Positions 22,060 through 33,163 of a DNA stretch of 64,000 bases are shown here, in pieces; the first letter of the stretch is position 1, and every line of letters begins with the position of its first letter. A program made the position numbers and the translations under genes. This DNA comes from Prorocentrum cordatum (lineage: Eukaryota > Sar > Dinophyceae > Prorocentrales > Prorocentraceae). The notes below the pieces were generated by a model. The model saw nothing but the letters and a program-made list of their open reading frames with translations. It did no database searches and was not told the DNA's origin. Where the stretch lies: NCBI GenBank assembly GCA_963575745.1, contig CAUYUJ010003670.1, forward strand, positions 10,001 to 74,000. The letters are read 5' to 3'.

Positions 22060-22212
22060 TGGTAATCGATGAAATGGCGCCGAGTTCGCGTCCGTTCGTG
22101 TCGATTAGCGTCGATTTAGCGTCGACTAGTGTTGGCTAGCATCGATCAGCATCGATTAGCACAAGCCAGCAAGATGATATGTGAGGCTCCCATGGGTTGC
22201 CACCACAGAAAG
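22060..22212 (+). repeat. Dispersed repeat D (copy 1): TAGCGTCGAT subrepeats plus tail
   Basis: Degenerate GCGTCGATTAGC subrepeats are followed by a tail reading CAAGATGATATG then GGCTCCCATGGGTTGCCAC. The same order occurs at 59050-59220, and the subrepeat part at 57985-58085. Confidence 0.8.
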
Positions 22213-23397
22213 GAGGGGGGGGGTGGCAGCGTCAGCAAGCTGACGGGCGGGGGGAAAGAGGGGGAGGACCAGGCGCGGCCTCCCGCATGCTGTCGTGCCT
22301 TGCGGCTCGGGGTCGTCTGCCCCGCCCAGCATGGAGGCCGCATCGAAGACCAAGCCTGCTGCCGCGGAGGGCCGCAGCTCTGACGGGCACCCGTGTGCTG
22401 GGCCTGCGTGCGGCCTCGCGGCGCAAGCATCAAGGGAAGAAGCACGGGGACCATGACCAAGGTGTCGCGGGATCTTGTCGATGCCGATCTTGGTCATGGG
22501 CCATGTCGGCCGTCGCCGAGTCGCGAGGATGATCCACGAATTCGCGACGTTTCCGCGTTCAGTCTTGGTCATGGCCCCCAGTTTCTCCCCCTGCAAAGCA
22601 GCAGCACCGCCCTCGGGAGGCTGGAGGCTCAGACCGCCACGGGCGAGCGCCGCCCGAGTGCTCTGCCGCGTGTGCTTGACTCGTGCGCCCCGTGCTCTGT
22701 GCCTGCGGCAGGTCCGGGCCGCGTCGACGCGACGACGACGCCGACGCGGTGCGCTCCGGGTTGAAGGCCATCGGCGGTCTGAGCCTTGCCGACCTCGGGC
22801 TTCTTCTGCTGCCGGGTAGCGAGTATCGTTCATGCTTCACGATCTGCGCGGTGTCGAGGACCGACGGCCGCGTCGTCGCGACAGGAGCCGGCAGGACGCG
22901 TTTGGCTCCTGCACGAACGCATGCAGTTTCTGAGACGGCCTGGGCGATGTGATGTTCGTGCATGGCTAGGATGTCTCGGATGCCTACCCTTCAGCAGCCG
23001 ACGGTGGGTGTCCAGGCTGCAGTGCGGGAACTGTGACCCTTTGTGCAGGCCTGCTTGTGCTGGACGGCGACGAGTGCACATTGCAGGCGGCCCGAGAGCA
23101 ACCCTTGTTTGCAGGGCTACTTCAACCTTTGGCACATCCGTGCGTTCACGTGATGTCCAGCCATGCAGTACGACGCACCACAACGCAACGCAACGCACTG
23201 TACTACAACGCCAGCTTGCTGATGGCGATATTTGGCGCATGCCGCAAAGCACTGGTTCCATGCATGGTTTTGGAGAACCTCTGGCGAGACATCTGCGAGC
23301 GCGCTCATCAGTGGCGCAGCGTTGTCCCGCGTTAGATTTGTGTCGACGTTTGCGCCAGCATTCGCCCGCTTTCATGGACCGCGTGCTCCGAGGAAAA
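22213..23397. other. Intergenic; weak coding-like patch only
   Basis: A patch at 22735-22815 (frame reading DDADAVRSGLKAIGGLSLA) has G/C-ending codons and could be a short exon, but nothing beyond composition supports it. Confidence 0.3.
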
Positions 23398-23812
23398 TAG
23401 GATGAGAAGGAGGAGGAGGAGGAGGAGGAGGAGGAGAAGGATGTGGAGGAGGAGGAGGAAGAGGAGGAGGAGGAGGTGGAGGTGGAGGTGGAGGAGGAGG
23501 TTGAGGAGGAGGGGAGGAGGAGGAGGAGGAGGAGGAGGAGGAGGAGAAGAAGAACAGCAGGAGGATCAGGAGGAGCAGGAGCAGCAGCAGGACCCCCGAG
23601 CAGGAACACGGAGGAGGAGGAGGAGGAGGAGGAGGAGGAGGAGGAGGAGGAGGAGGAGGAGGAGGAGGAGGAGGAGGAGGAGGAGGAGCAGGAGGACGAG
23701 CAGGAGCAGGAGGAGGAGCAGAGGAGGAGGAGGAGGAGGAGGAGGAGGAGGAGGAGGAGGAGGAGGAGGAGGAGGAGGAGGAGGAGGAGGAGGAAAAGGA
23801 AGAGTCGCCGCG
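23398..23812. repeat. GGA-rich tract
   Basis: Long (GGA)n runs interrupted by GCAGGAGCAG-like segments. Associated long ORFs are artefacts. Confidence 0.93.
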
Positions 23813-23815
23813 CGT

Positions 23816-23837
23816 TTTGCAGCCATTTTGGCTCCCA
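23816..23837 (+). other. Spliced-leader-like sequence (possible DinoSL relic)
   Basis: Bases 23821-23834 read AGCCATTTTGGCTC, an exact match to 14 central bases of the 22-nt dinoflagellate spliced leader as I recall it. The flanks diverge, for about 16 of 22 overall. It may be a relic of a reinserted mRNA, or chance. Confidence 0.3.
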
Positions 23838-24378
23838 AAACCCCCCTGCCTGCGGCCGCGTCCGTCCGGTGTTGCCGCCAGAAGTGCCCCTGGGCCAAAA
23901 GGTGGCCCCACCTCGTCCATGGAGGGCACCCCCCTCATGTGACCCACCCAGACAGCCCAGGGGGGTCTTAAGTTTGAGTAGGGATCGACTACATAATTCG
24001 TTTACCCCAGAATTGGCCCGCTCGTCGAAAATGATACGAAAAGCTGGGGGCACCTTCGGGTTAGGATTACCTCTAGCGACCCCCCGCTCCAGGGGCTCCT
24101 GGCAGCAGGCTGGGGTGCCAATGGCAGCCCGTACGGCCTCGTCGCTCGAGCTGGGGTTGCCCGAGGATCGGTGGGCTTCGAGATTGGCGTCGTCGTCGTC
24201 GTCGCCGTCGCCGCCGCCGTTGGCGTCCGTCGACGGCAAAGACGGCGACGGCGACCGGGAGAAGCGGAGGGCTTCAGGTATGTCGAGAAGGGGTGCCCGG
24301 AGGGTGGTGGGGTGAAAAAGAGGAGGATGATGAGGAGGAGGAGGAGAAGCAGGAGGAGGAGGACGAAGAGGAGGAGGA

Positions 24379-24815
24379 CCAGTGTAAACCCAAGAGTCAT
24401 CAACGATGTTGGAATCCACCCTCCCTTCAAGGTCCCTCTTCACAGGCCCCTACCACTGTTCATTTCCATTGAGGGAACTGCCACGTTCGAAGACACCCGT
24501 TTGAAGACCCTGAAGCATGCCAAAACATCGTTCTCGGGATTCCAACGCCACGGATGAACCGCACTGTTGCGTCCTGACGATCCTGAATCGTGCCAGAAGG
24601 CCATTCCTAGGACTTCAACACAGCGAGCCAACGTAACTGTTGCACACGCATAAACCTGAATCCTTTCAAACCATCATTTTTTGGTAGTTTGATGTTGAAA
24701 TTCCGTGAGACTCGTGCAGCTTTTGTGAACGAATGTGCGCGGCGCTAAGGCAAGAGCAACACTTTGAAAAGGAACCGCCCTCAGTCCGTGGACCTTTTGC
24801 ATTTTTTACAACGAC
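24379..24815. repeat. Dispersed repeat B (copy 1)
   Basis: Starts with AACCCAAGAGTCATCAACGA after a GGA tract, continues with CCTCCCT and TCCCTCTTCA, an internal TGTTGCGTCCTGAC/GTGCCAGAAGGCCA block, and GTGCGCGGCGCTAAGGC near 24734. The same order occurs at 51300-51760. Confidence 0.8.
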
Positions 24816-24926
24816 CCGTGACAAGGACGCGACTCCGTCGGGCGGCACGAGCACGTTGACCATCATATTCTGCGATGCGATGCGATCCATCTCGACGGAG
24901 AGGAGCACCTCACGGCCGTCCGCCAC
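24812..24926 (-). CDS. Possible short exon, unknown product
   Basis: The minus-strand frame reading VADGREVLLSVEMDRIASQN then MMVNVLVPPDGVASLSR has mostly G/C-ending codons and begins after an ACAG acceptor-like site at about 24928. It follows directly upstream of the GGAAGGTT repeat block on that strand. No family is recognised and no neighbouring exon is certain; it may be chance. Confidence 0.2.
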
Positions 24927-26202
24927 TGTGGAGTCGAGGGCTCACGGTGGTGAGCACCACGTCCACAATCATAGTGTCGGAGTCGCAGTTGGGCGCGGCA
25001 GTTCGGCAAACCCCTCCTGAAACCGCCCAGAGGAAGGTTTTAGTTTTTTTTTTTTTTGGGGGGGGGGGAAGGTTCCAGGGATCCTGGAACCTTCCTGAGG
25101 AAGGTTTTAGGCAGGTTCCAGTTTTTTTTTTTTTTTTTTTCTTCCTCTTTTTCTCCCAACAACCTTCCAACAACCTTGCTTAAACCTTCGCACAACCATC
25201 CAACAACCTTTCCAAACACCTTCCAACAAACCTTCCTACAACCTTCCTAAAACTTTCCAGCAGTCAGCGCAACCGCCCAATACATTCCAAAGACCTTCCA
25301 AACACCTCCAACAAAACCTTCCAAACAACCTTCCAATACCCTTCCAAAAGCCTTCCATAACAACCTTCCAAAAGCCTTTGAAACATTTTCAGAAAACAAA
25401 CTTTTCAAACACCTTCCAACAACCTTCCAACACAACCTTCCTAAAACCTTCCGCGGGAAGGTTCCAGGAGGGGTTGGCCCAAAAACCTTCTAAAAACCTT
25501 CCTGAGGCAGCTTTCGGGGAGGTTTTTTTTTGGGGGGAAGTTTCCAGGAATCCCGGAACCTCCCCGAGGAAGGTTTTAGGAAGGTTTTAGGAAGGTTTTT
25601 CGGAAGGTTCCAAACCACCGTCCAACGCACCTTCCCAAAACCTGCCGAAAACCTCCCAACGACCTTCCAGAAACCTTCAAACAAACCGTCCAACAACCTT
25701 CCGGGGTTGGCCCAAAAACCTTCCAAAAACCTTGCTGAGGAAGGTTTTAGGAAGGTTTTTTTTTGGAAGGTTCCAGAAATCCCGGAACCTTCCTGAGGAA
25801 GGTTCTAGGAAGGTTTTCTTGGGAGGTCCCAGGGTTCTTGGGACCTTCCTGACGGAGGTTTTAGGAAGGTTCCAGGAAGGTTTTTTTTCCAACGACCTTC
25901 CAACAACCTTCCAAACACCTTCGCCAAATACATTTCAAAAGCCTTCCACAAACCTCCCAAAAACCTTCCAAACACTTTCCAAACAACAGACCTTAGAAAC
26001 AACCTTCCGACACCCTTCCTAACGCCTTTCTAAAACCTTCCAGCATGTAGCGAAACCGCCCAACACTTCCCAAGGAGCTTCCAAACACCTTCCCAACAAA
26101 CCTTCCAAAAACCTTCCAAACAAAAGCCCACCAAAAACCTTTCAAACCACCTTTCAAATAAACCGGCCAAAAACCTTCCAGCAAGCTTCCAACAACACCT
26201 CC

Positions 26203-26548
26203 ACAAAAGGATTCCTATTGAGAGCCTCTACATAAGGATTCCTATTGAAACCCAATACACATGGATTCCTAGTGAAGGCCTGTGCAAAATGATGCCCATT
26301 GAGAGTCTCTACAACAAGGATTCTAATTGAAAGCCTCTACACAAGGAACCCTATTGAAACCCACTACACATGGACTCCTAGTGAGAGCCTGTACACACAT
26401 ATTCCTATTGAGAGCCTCTACAAACATATTCTTATTGAAAGTCTCCACACACGGATTCCGATTGAAAGGCAGTACAAAAGGAGTCTTATTGAGAACCCAT
26501 GCGGAAGGTTTCCTCTTGAGAGGCTCTACAACAGGATTCCTGGCACCT
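26203..26548. repeat. 27-bp minisatellite, about 13 copies
   Basis: Units read like CTCTACACAAGGATTCCTATT then GAAAGC, with mostly 27-bp spacing (one 28). Because 27 is a multiple of three, the plus frame from 26299 reads as a nine-residue repeat (for example LYTHIPIES). There is no independent sign of translation. Confidence 0.85.
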
Positions 26549-26848
26549 TCCAAGACAAAGCCCTTCCGAACACATTGCTCAGGAAGGTTCCGCGATTCCT
26601 GGGACCTTCCAAACAACCTTCCTGAAACCTTCCTCAGGAAGGTTCCAGGACCCCTGGAACCTTCCAGAAAACCTTCCTCTAACCTTCTCCAAGAAGGTTC
26701 TAGGATTCCTGGAACCTTCCAAAACACCTTCCTAAAACCTTCCTCAGGAAGGTGTTTGTAAGGTTTTTGGGCCAACCCCTCGTGGAACCTTCGGGAGGAA
26801 GGTTTTAGGGCGTTTTTTTGGGTGGTGTGGGGGGTTTGTTGAAGGTTT

Positions 26849-26852
26849 TTGG

Positions 26853-26880
<28 letters not shown>
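26849..26880. repeat. AT dinucleotide run
   Basis: A (TA)n run of about 30 bp inside the GGAAGGTT block. Confidence 0.9.
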
Positions 26881-26884
<4 letters not shown>

Positions 26885-27030
26885 TGTTTTTTTAGAAGGT
26901 TGTTGGAAGGTTTTTGTTTGCAGTTTTTTTTGTTGTGGAAGGTTATTTTGGCAGGTTAGTTGGGTGATTTTTTTGGCGGTTTTTGTTCGAAAGGTTTTTG
27001 GAAGGTTTTCGGGATCCATGGGGCGGCTTC

Positions 27031-27105
<75 letters not shown>
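27031..27105. repeat. Poly(T) tract, about 75 nt
   Basis: An uninterrupted T run. On the minus strand it would be a poly(A) tail-like tract, but no retrogene is recognisable next to it. Confidence 0.9.
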
Positions 27106-27124
27106 CTCTCCCCCCCCCTTCGTG

Positions 27125-27305
27125 TATATATGTATATATGTGTATATGTATATATGTCTATATGTATATATATGTATATATATATGTTTATATTATATTA
27201 TATTATATTACATTATATTATATTATAGTATATTATATTATACTATATTATATTGTATTATATTATACTATATTATATTATATTATATTATATTATATTG
27301 TATTA
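27125..27305. repeat. ATATGT/TATTA microsatellite (left of Copia insertion)
   Basis: TATGTATATG repeats grade into TATTATAT repeats. The Copia element inserted into this tract; the right part is at 33164-33260. Confidence 0.92.
27301..27305. repeat. Target-site duplication TATTA (left)
   Basis: TATTA immediately precedes the left LTR, and TATTA follows the right LTR at 33164-33168. The surrounding microsatellite makes the match less informative than usual. Confidence 0.7.
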
Positions 27306-27504
27306 TGCAAGTACTGAAATGTATTCTTGATAACTTAAGTAGCGGAGCTGGGGTCCACGGACCTTGCCCGACAGGGCTGGTGAAATCCTTTTCCACCTCA
27401 GCATGAACTGAGCCAAAACTGGCTCTCCACAGTACACAAATGTCACAACAGCGCATGCACAACAATCCTCACTCAAATCACTGATATATACCTTGTTTCC
27501 TGCA
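27306..27504 (-). repeat. 3' LTR of Copia element
   Basis: 199 bp, starting TGCAAGTACTGAAATG on plus and ending CCTTGTTTCCTGCA. It is the downstream LTR for the minus-strand element. Confidence 0.95.
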
Positions 27505-27519
27505 CTCCTCCTCGGGCCC
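27505..27519 (-). other. Polypurine tract of Copia element
   Basis: On the minus strand GGGCCCGAGGAGGAG lies directly before the 3' LTR, the expected position for plus-strand priming. Confidence 0.6.
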
Positions 27520-27564
27520 ATCTGCAGCTTCATGCCAAGATCGGGCACGCATTCTGGAAACATA

Positions 27565-30500
27565 TCAATATCGAATCATAGCCAGCGAGTGAGGGTGCCA
27601 AATCCCGACAAACCCATCAACACTGTAGATCTTGTCCTGCCTTATGTCGTTGAGGGCGGTCGCCACACAAGCTTCGACCACCATCGCCTTTGTATATGTC
27701 GAGACGGCCCGATCCACCCGCCGTAGTCGTAGAAACTCCCGTCCACTGTCTATAGTCATAGCTGTGAACATAGCCCGAAGATCATTGACCACGATCTTGC
27801 TCGTAGCTCCATTCTTCATCGTGTCCTTCAGGCTGTACTGAGTTGAGGCATCTTTCTGTGCTGGCTGCGTGATACGGTCGATGTGCTGCTTGACTTTGAA
27901 GACTGCACTCGTTGCGACAACACTCAAAAGGGTGAGCATCATCATCACGACCGTTGTGGAAACGCCAAAATGGCTCTCATCATCTGCAGGGCTTGAGATC
28001 GCGACTGGCTGAAACTCCTTCTCCACCAACTCAGTAGCGTCCGCACGTCCAAGTTGAAGAAACGTACCAAGACCCACCAAGCATTGAGTAAGTGCTCCCA
28101 TCAGCTCCAGCGCCGGCTTACCGATCTGGCCCTTCTTCTCGTTGCTTGAACCCGAAACTTCACCAACCTCACCTTTCCCAGTGAGCCATACCTTCATCGC
28201 CGTTAGGTGCTTCATGAAATCTACCCTCGAAAGATGTTTCGTCCCAAGATCTGCGGTGTTCTCGTTGGTGTGAACTTTGCTCGTGCTGACCTTCGTCTCA
28301 GCCTTGCGTGCGACTAGGTCCTTGATCCACAGATCCTTCAACTCGATGTGCCTCATCCTGCCAACTCCCTTCTTCTCGACGTTCGTGAGAGCGCTGGAGT
28401 TGTCACTCTCCAGCGTCACTGGTACAGTTTCGTCCAAGAGCTCCTTGAGATAAGTCTGTGCTCCTCTCGCCTCAATCCCGACATGCACGAGTGCGTTAAA
28501 CTCAGCTTCGGGCGACGAGAGTGCTGGTGCCCCCTGAGTCTTGACGAACTGCATGATCAAAGCTCCATTGAGAAACAACTGACCACAACTTGTAGACTTC
28601 CTCCCGATAGGATCCTCTGCCCAATTAGAGTCTGCACGTCCGATAACCTTGAACTCGCCGCTGTATGGATACATGCACGTGACTGAAGATGGGTGAGCTC
28701 GAATGAACCTGATGATGCGCGTGAGCCTCGTCTGGTCCTGCACCGTCGGTCGTGACATCCCCCTCGAACACTCCTTCGCTGCGTACTGACACTCGGGCCT
28801 TTCCAAACACACGAACATGTTGAGGCCGTTGACGCTCCTGAACTTTGTGGCCGCTTTGGAATCCAACTCCTCCTCGCTCTCGACCTTCTTCTCGTTCTTG
28901 ACTCCTGGTATTGGGCTCGTCTTCTTATCATTGGGCTCAGAGTCGAGTAGCTTCTTGACAATAGCAGGCCACATGCGAACTTGAATACCTTCGGGGGTGC
29001 GGAGCCAGCCACGTCCAAGGTGCTTGATCTCAGGACCACCAACTGTGAGCTCAGAAACCTTGAGTAGAAAATGTGTGCCGAGCTCCTCCAACACTTAGCT
29101 GTCTGAAACTCTGGGTCCCACCAGCGTGCCATCGTCAACGTGCTTGGACATAGCAACTTGATTAGCCTTGTCCGCGAACGTACACGGGTCAGAAAGAAAC
29201 CTCTTGAACGTCATCTTAGATTCATCATTCCGTCCTGTAGCGATGTTCTCAAAGTGGTCGTCGAAATCGATCATCGCCTCGTTAAGTCCGTAGACGGTCT
29301 TATTGAGCTTGAAAACCCAATCCGAACCATCGGGAAGATGGCAGTACTCCTTCGGAACCTCTGCGTACACCAACTCCCGAATCGGCGTGTACAGAAACGC
29401 TCGAGATATGTCGAAAAAGAAGATTGCGAAATCCTTAACGATAGCGTAGACCATGAGCAACTTAAGTGAGAACGAAAGTGGAGTAGGGCAGTGCAGCTCA
29501 TTCTTGCTCTTATTGACCTGCTTGCCGAATGGTCGCGCACAAAGCCTAGCCTTGAGCTCGCCACTCCTCATCTCCAAAACCCAAGTCCACGTAAGTGCCT
29601 TAGGCCCGTGAGGGCCCCTCAGCGTGAGCTCCCACACGTCGTAGTTGTCGAGCCGATCTAGCTCGCACTGCTTCGCCTCCCACTCGTCGTCCTCGGTCCA
29701 GCCCATCACGATGCTGAACTCGCTGTCGTCCTTTAGCTCCTTGTCGACCTCGCCCACGAGCCTCGTCATCTCCTCCGTGCTGAAGCCCGCCACGGGCCTC
29801 TTGAGGTCGCCAGTACTCAAGCTCTCGATGGCTCCCACCAGGCCTCGATTCCCAGGTGGGCCTCCAGGGCCGCCTTCACCGAGGTCAGCGTCAGCAGCTC
29901 CTCGCTTGGCGGGTGCCCCTGGAGCTGGTACTCCCTGCTTGCCTCGAAGCCTCCTCTCGATCTTCTGCACCTCCCGACGAACGGCTTCAACTGGATCTTG
30001 ACCTTGTGCTGGTTCTGGCCCTGCTGGTCGCTGTGCTTGCTGCTCGCCGCTGTTGGCCTCCGAGCTGGCCGTAGGTACAGGAACCACGACCACCTTCGGC
30101 TGTTCGTCGTCCTTTCTGGCGATTGACTTCTCGTGCTCGGCCCGACGCTGCTGGCATGTCCTGCTGTGGTGTGGTGGCCGTCCTCGTCCGTGCTGACCTT
30201 TGGCTGCATACTCACGCCCAGGGCATCCTTCCGTCGGCTGCCAATTCTCGCCCTCGTAGACTCCAGCTCTAACCGAGGTCCTCCAAGGCGTCCAACGCAT
30301 GGCTTTGAGCATCTCCATGTCGAAGCTCTCCTCAGTCGTCAGCTGCTTCACTGTCCTGGCCTGAACTACCCCCGTCGCCGTGCCGATAAGATGAGCATCA
30401 CTCTTCGAACTGCGTCCGAGCCACAGTCCCTTGCACCAGGCTGTACCCAGCTTGTCCTGCAGCTCCGTGTGCTCCTTGCCGATCACTGTCTCTCCGAACT

Positions 30501-32931
30501 CCAGCATGGGTGAAGTGTACGGTGCCAACCTGAGCTCCTCGAAAGATGTGCGACCGCTGCTCCTCCTTCGCTGGTACCTATTGTGGCAGAATATCTGATG
30601 CCGAATCATCCAAGGTATGATAGGTACATCCTCAGTGAACTTCATGTTGTAACGCTTCTCTAGAGCCAAACGCCCAGTCCTCGCAAGACCTGCAACCGAC
30701 TTGACTCCACTCTCAACTCCACCTTGAGAAGCGTGGCTTCCTTTTGGAACTAGCCGTGCTCGAAGTTGAGCTTCAGCTGCCTCTTTGCCGAGCTTCTTGA
30801 TACGCTCCGAAATCACTCCATTCATGAGTGCCTCCAGTGCTGGTTCTCCGTCTAACTGAACTTCCATACTCATGTAGCCCAGCTCGTCCAGGTACTCGCT
30901 GATGGCCGCTATAGCGTAGCTCTGATTGCCTTTGGCTTCCACGACAACTCCCATGAGGTAGCCTGTCCTTCTGTCCTTGCCGACTGCCAGGGTAAGACGC
31001 CGACCTGGTCCATCTTCACCGAGACTGAGAAACCCATAGTCGAATGATACAACTGGAGTAGCCGATGCGTTTGGATCTCTCGCGCGATGAGGGTCTTCTT
31101 GCCCTCGTCCCATCATGCACTCCTGGCACCAAGCTTCGAAAGGAATGTGACCTCTCCGAATGTGCGCTCTGACATGTTCTCCTGACATCCGAGCTGGTCT
31201 CTTGAGCCCGGGTGCGACGGGCGTCCCCGTCTGATCTGGAACTCCTTCTGCGACACCACGTGGGCCATCACGTGAACTAGCCGCTCCACTGTCAGCCTGC
31301 ACCTCCACAGGCCGCGTCTCGACAGGCTCCTCCTTCATCTGCTCGTCGTCCTTCTCAGAGTGGTCCTCGACATCGCCGATGATGGACTCGTAGCCTGTCG
31401 GATCCTTGAACCTCATGGGAAGAAGAAACGCATTCACCTTCCGTCGTAACCGCAAAGTCACTGTCGACTCGATCGCTTTATCTATCTCGTGCTGCACATT
31501 CTTGTTGCTTTTGAACATCTTGGCTCCGTCAGGATCAAAGTGTACCGAATAACCTGCATCATTCATCTTTGCAACTGAAAGGGCACCTCTACGAACTTCA
31601 GCTGGCGTGACGTCTAGCTTTGCAGGGATCGACGTGTTCGAATCGAAGACCTCACCCGTCAACGTCCGCTTATCCCAAGTCCGAATACCCTTACCAGTAA
31701 TGGATCGCAGAGACTGACCTGGCTCGCCTGTGAGCTTGCACTTCTCCGTCATAGCCTTTGGTACAACATGAGTGTGAGCTCCACTATCCACGAGCATCTC
31801 GCATTCGTCCCCGTCAGTGTCGTCCGTAAACGCAAAAATCCAACCCCCTTCGTCATCTGGTAGTACTGCTGCCTGTACGCGTCCAGCTCCACATGCTCGT
31901 GTCTGTGACGCTGAATCTCCTGGATGGACCGTACTTGCTGAGCCCGATCCTGGAGCTGGCTGAAGTCCTGGCTGGACCTCAGAAACGGATCGCTGACCTC
32001 CTCCAGGCTGGTAAGCGCCGCCGCCGTACTTCCTGCAGTCCGCGATCTTGTGCCCGTACTTGCCGCAGTGGGGGTTCGAACGCCATCCGTCGAAGAGCTT
32101 CGTCTCGCCCTTCTTGCTCTTCATCTTGTTCTTGCCGTCGCCCTTGCCACCTTTGCCGCCCGAACTCTGCCAAGCACTCCTTTGACTGCTCGACTTGCCA
32201 CCGCTGCCCTTCTGGTCCGACTTGCCGCCGAAGCCCTTGCCCTTGGAATCGCCCTTGCCGCCCCTGTCGAAAGCGTCTACGTCCATGGCGTTCGGGTCGA
32301 ACTTCTTCTTGGTCACCCTCGGGTCGCGCTGCATCATCTGCTGAGCGAAGGCCTCGCAAGTCTCCCGTAGGATCTGGTGGTTCGTGAAGGTCTGCATCAT
32401 CACCTGAGTCTTCAGTGGCTCGGGCGTGTTCTTCTTGATCAAGGCTTGGACGAGGGTGTCTGAGATCACTTCTGAAAACTTCTCTTGATATCGGTTCATG
32501 TCCAGTAGAAACCTCGTGAGCTCCTCGACGTAGGTCTCCCACTTGCCTGAAAACTCTGTGTTCACAAGAAGCTGCAGCTGCGTCACCTTGTTGGAGCCAG
32601 TGGCCGCATCCTCGCGTAGACAAAGACGTCGCCACTGCTCCAGGCCGTTACCTGGCTCACAATTCATCACCAAGGTCAACGCGCTGCCTCCAAGCAACTG
32701 TGATAGAATGTATCCCATCGTCGCTGCAAACTGCTTGTTGTCGTCACCCATCTCTGAAAGCGTGATGACGTTGCCGTGGGTAGCTGCTGTCGTGACCGCT
32801 TGTGCCAATCTCGGGTCGATGGCGCCCAAGTAGCTGATCAGCTGATATCTGAAGGTCGGGAACTCGTCGCGGTTGCCTGAGTACTTATTGGGTCGTCCCA
32901 GCAGGCGCGTGTCCACAAGACCAGCCATCAT
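27565..32931 (-). pseudogene. Copia gag-pol polyprotein with one in-frame stop
   Basis: Starts at the ATG at 32931, 34 bases inside the LTR. Gag runs to about residue 330 and ends with a zinc knuckle CGKYGHKIADC (first Cys of the usual CCHC replaced by Asn). The protease has LVDSGAH. Integrase shows SFDYGFL, QLDGEPAL and GGVESGVKS as its D, D and E positions. RT has FFDISRAFLY (motif A) and KHVDDGTLVG (motif C). A TAA at 29095-29097 follows 8 residues after that box. The same frame then continues with RNase H: RADSNWAED, SPEAEFNAL, LESDNSSAL and NENTADLGTK. Past RNase H there is an unusual extension of about 200 residues with a hydrophobic segment STTVVMMMLTLLSVVATSAV. The stop makes this copy probably non-autonomous unless read through. 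Confidence 0.93.
29095..29097 (-). other. In-frame TAA stop within RT region
   Basis: The only interruption of an otherwise 1788-codon open frame. Reading on both sides stays in the same phase, so this is a point nonsense change rather than a frameshift. Confidence 0.9.
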
Positions 32932-32944
32932 GAGTGAGAAGAAC

Positions 32945-32964
32945 AGAAACCAATCGCGCTACCA
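32945..32964 (-). other. Primer binding site of Copia element
   Basis: Directly after the 5' LTR the minus strand reads TGGTAGCGCGATTG. The first bases fit the 3' end of an initiator-methionine tRNA (TGGTA...), the usual Copia primer. Confidence 0.65.
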
Positions 32965-33163
32965 TGCAAGTACTGAAATGTTATCTTGATAACTTAAGTA
33001 GCGGAGCTGGGGTCCACGGACCTTGCCCGACAGGGCTGGTGAAATCCTTTTCCACCTCAGCATGAACTGAGCCAAAACTGGCTCTCCACAGTACACAAAT
33101 GTCACAACGGCGCATGCACAACAATCCTCACTCAAATCACTGATATATACCTTGTTTCCTGCA
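32965..33163 (-). repeat. 5' LTR of Copia element
   Basis: 199 bp, with three mismatches to the other LTR (two adjacent near its plus-strand start and one in CACAACGGCGC). It should carry the element's promoter. Confidence 0.95.

Larger units (their letters stand above)
25030..27030. repeat. GGAAGGTT/AACCTTCC repeat block, left part
   Basis: Dense degenerate repeats of AACCTTCC on plus (25150-26200), mixed with the reverse complement GGAAGGTTTT. Perfect hairpin modules of 29 nt occur at 25067-25095 and 26637-26665, with arms GGAAGGTTCCAGG. The same repeat resumes after the Copia element at 33285. Confidence 0.93.
27306..33163 (-). mobile_element. Complete Copia-type LTR retrotransposon (5858 bp)
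   Basis: Two 199-bp LTRs in direct orientation (27306-27504 and 32965-33163) with TG...CA ends differ at only three positions, so insertion is recent. A TATTA duplication flanks it. A tRNA-primed binding site abuts the upstream LTR and a purine tract abuts the downstream LTR. The single polyprotein frame has the order gag, protease, integrase, RT, RNase H (Ty1/copia order), broken only by one stop codon. It sits inside an AT microsatellite within the GGAAGGTT block. Confidence 0.95.

Noticed and set aside
26203-26548. CRISPR array
   Set aside because: Direct repeats of 27 bp without unique spacers, in a eukaryotic context, with no cas-like genes.
27031-27105. Poly(A) tail of a minus-strand retrogene
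   Set aside because: No processed gene is adjacent; the tract sits inside simple repeats.
27964-27980. Spliced-leader match on the minus strand
   Set aside because: Twelve matching bases fall inside the Copia coding frame and are explained by that coding sequence.
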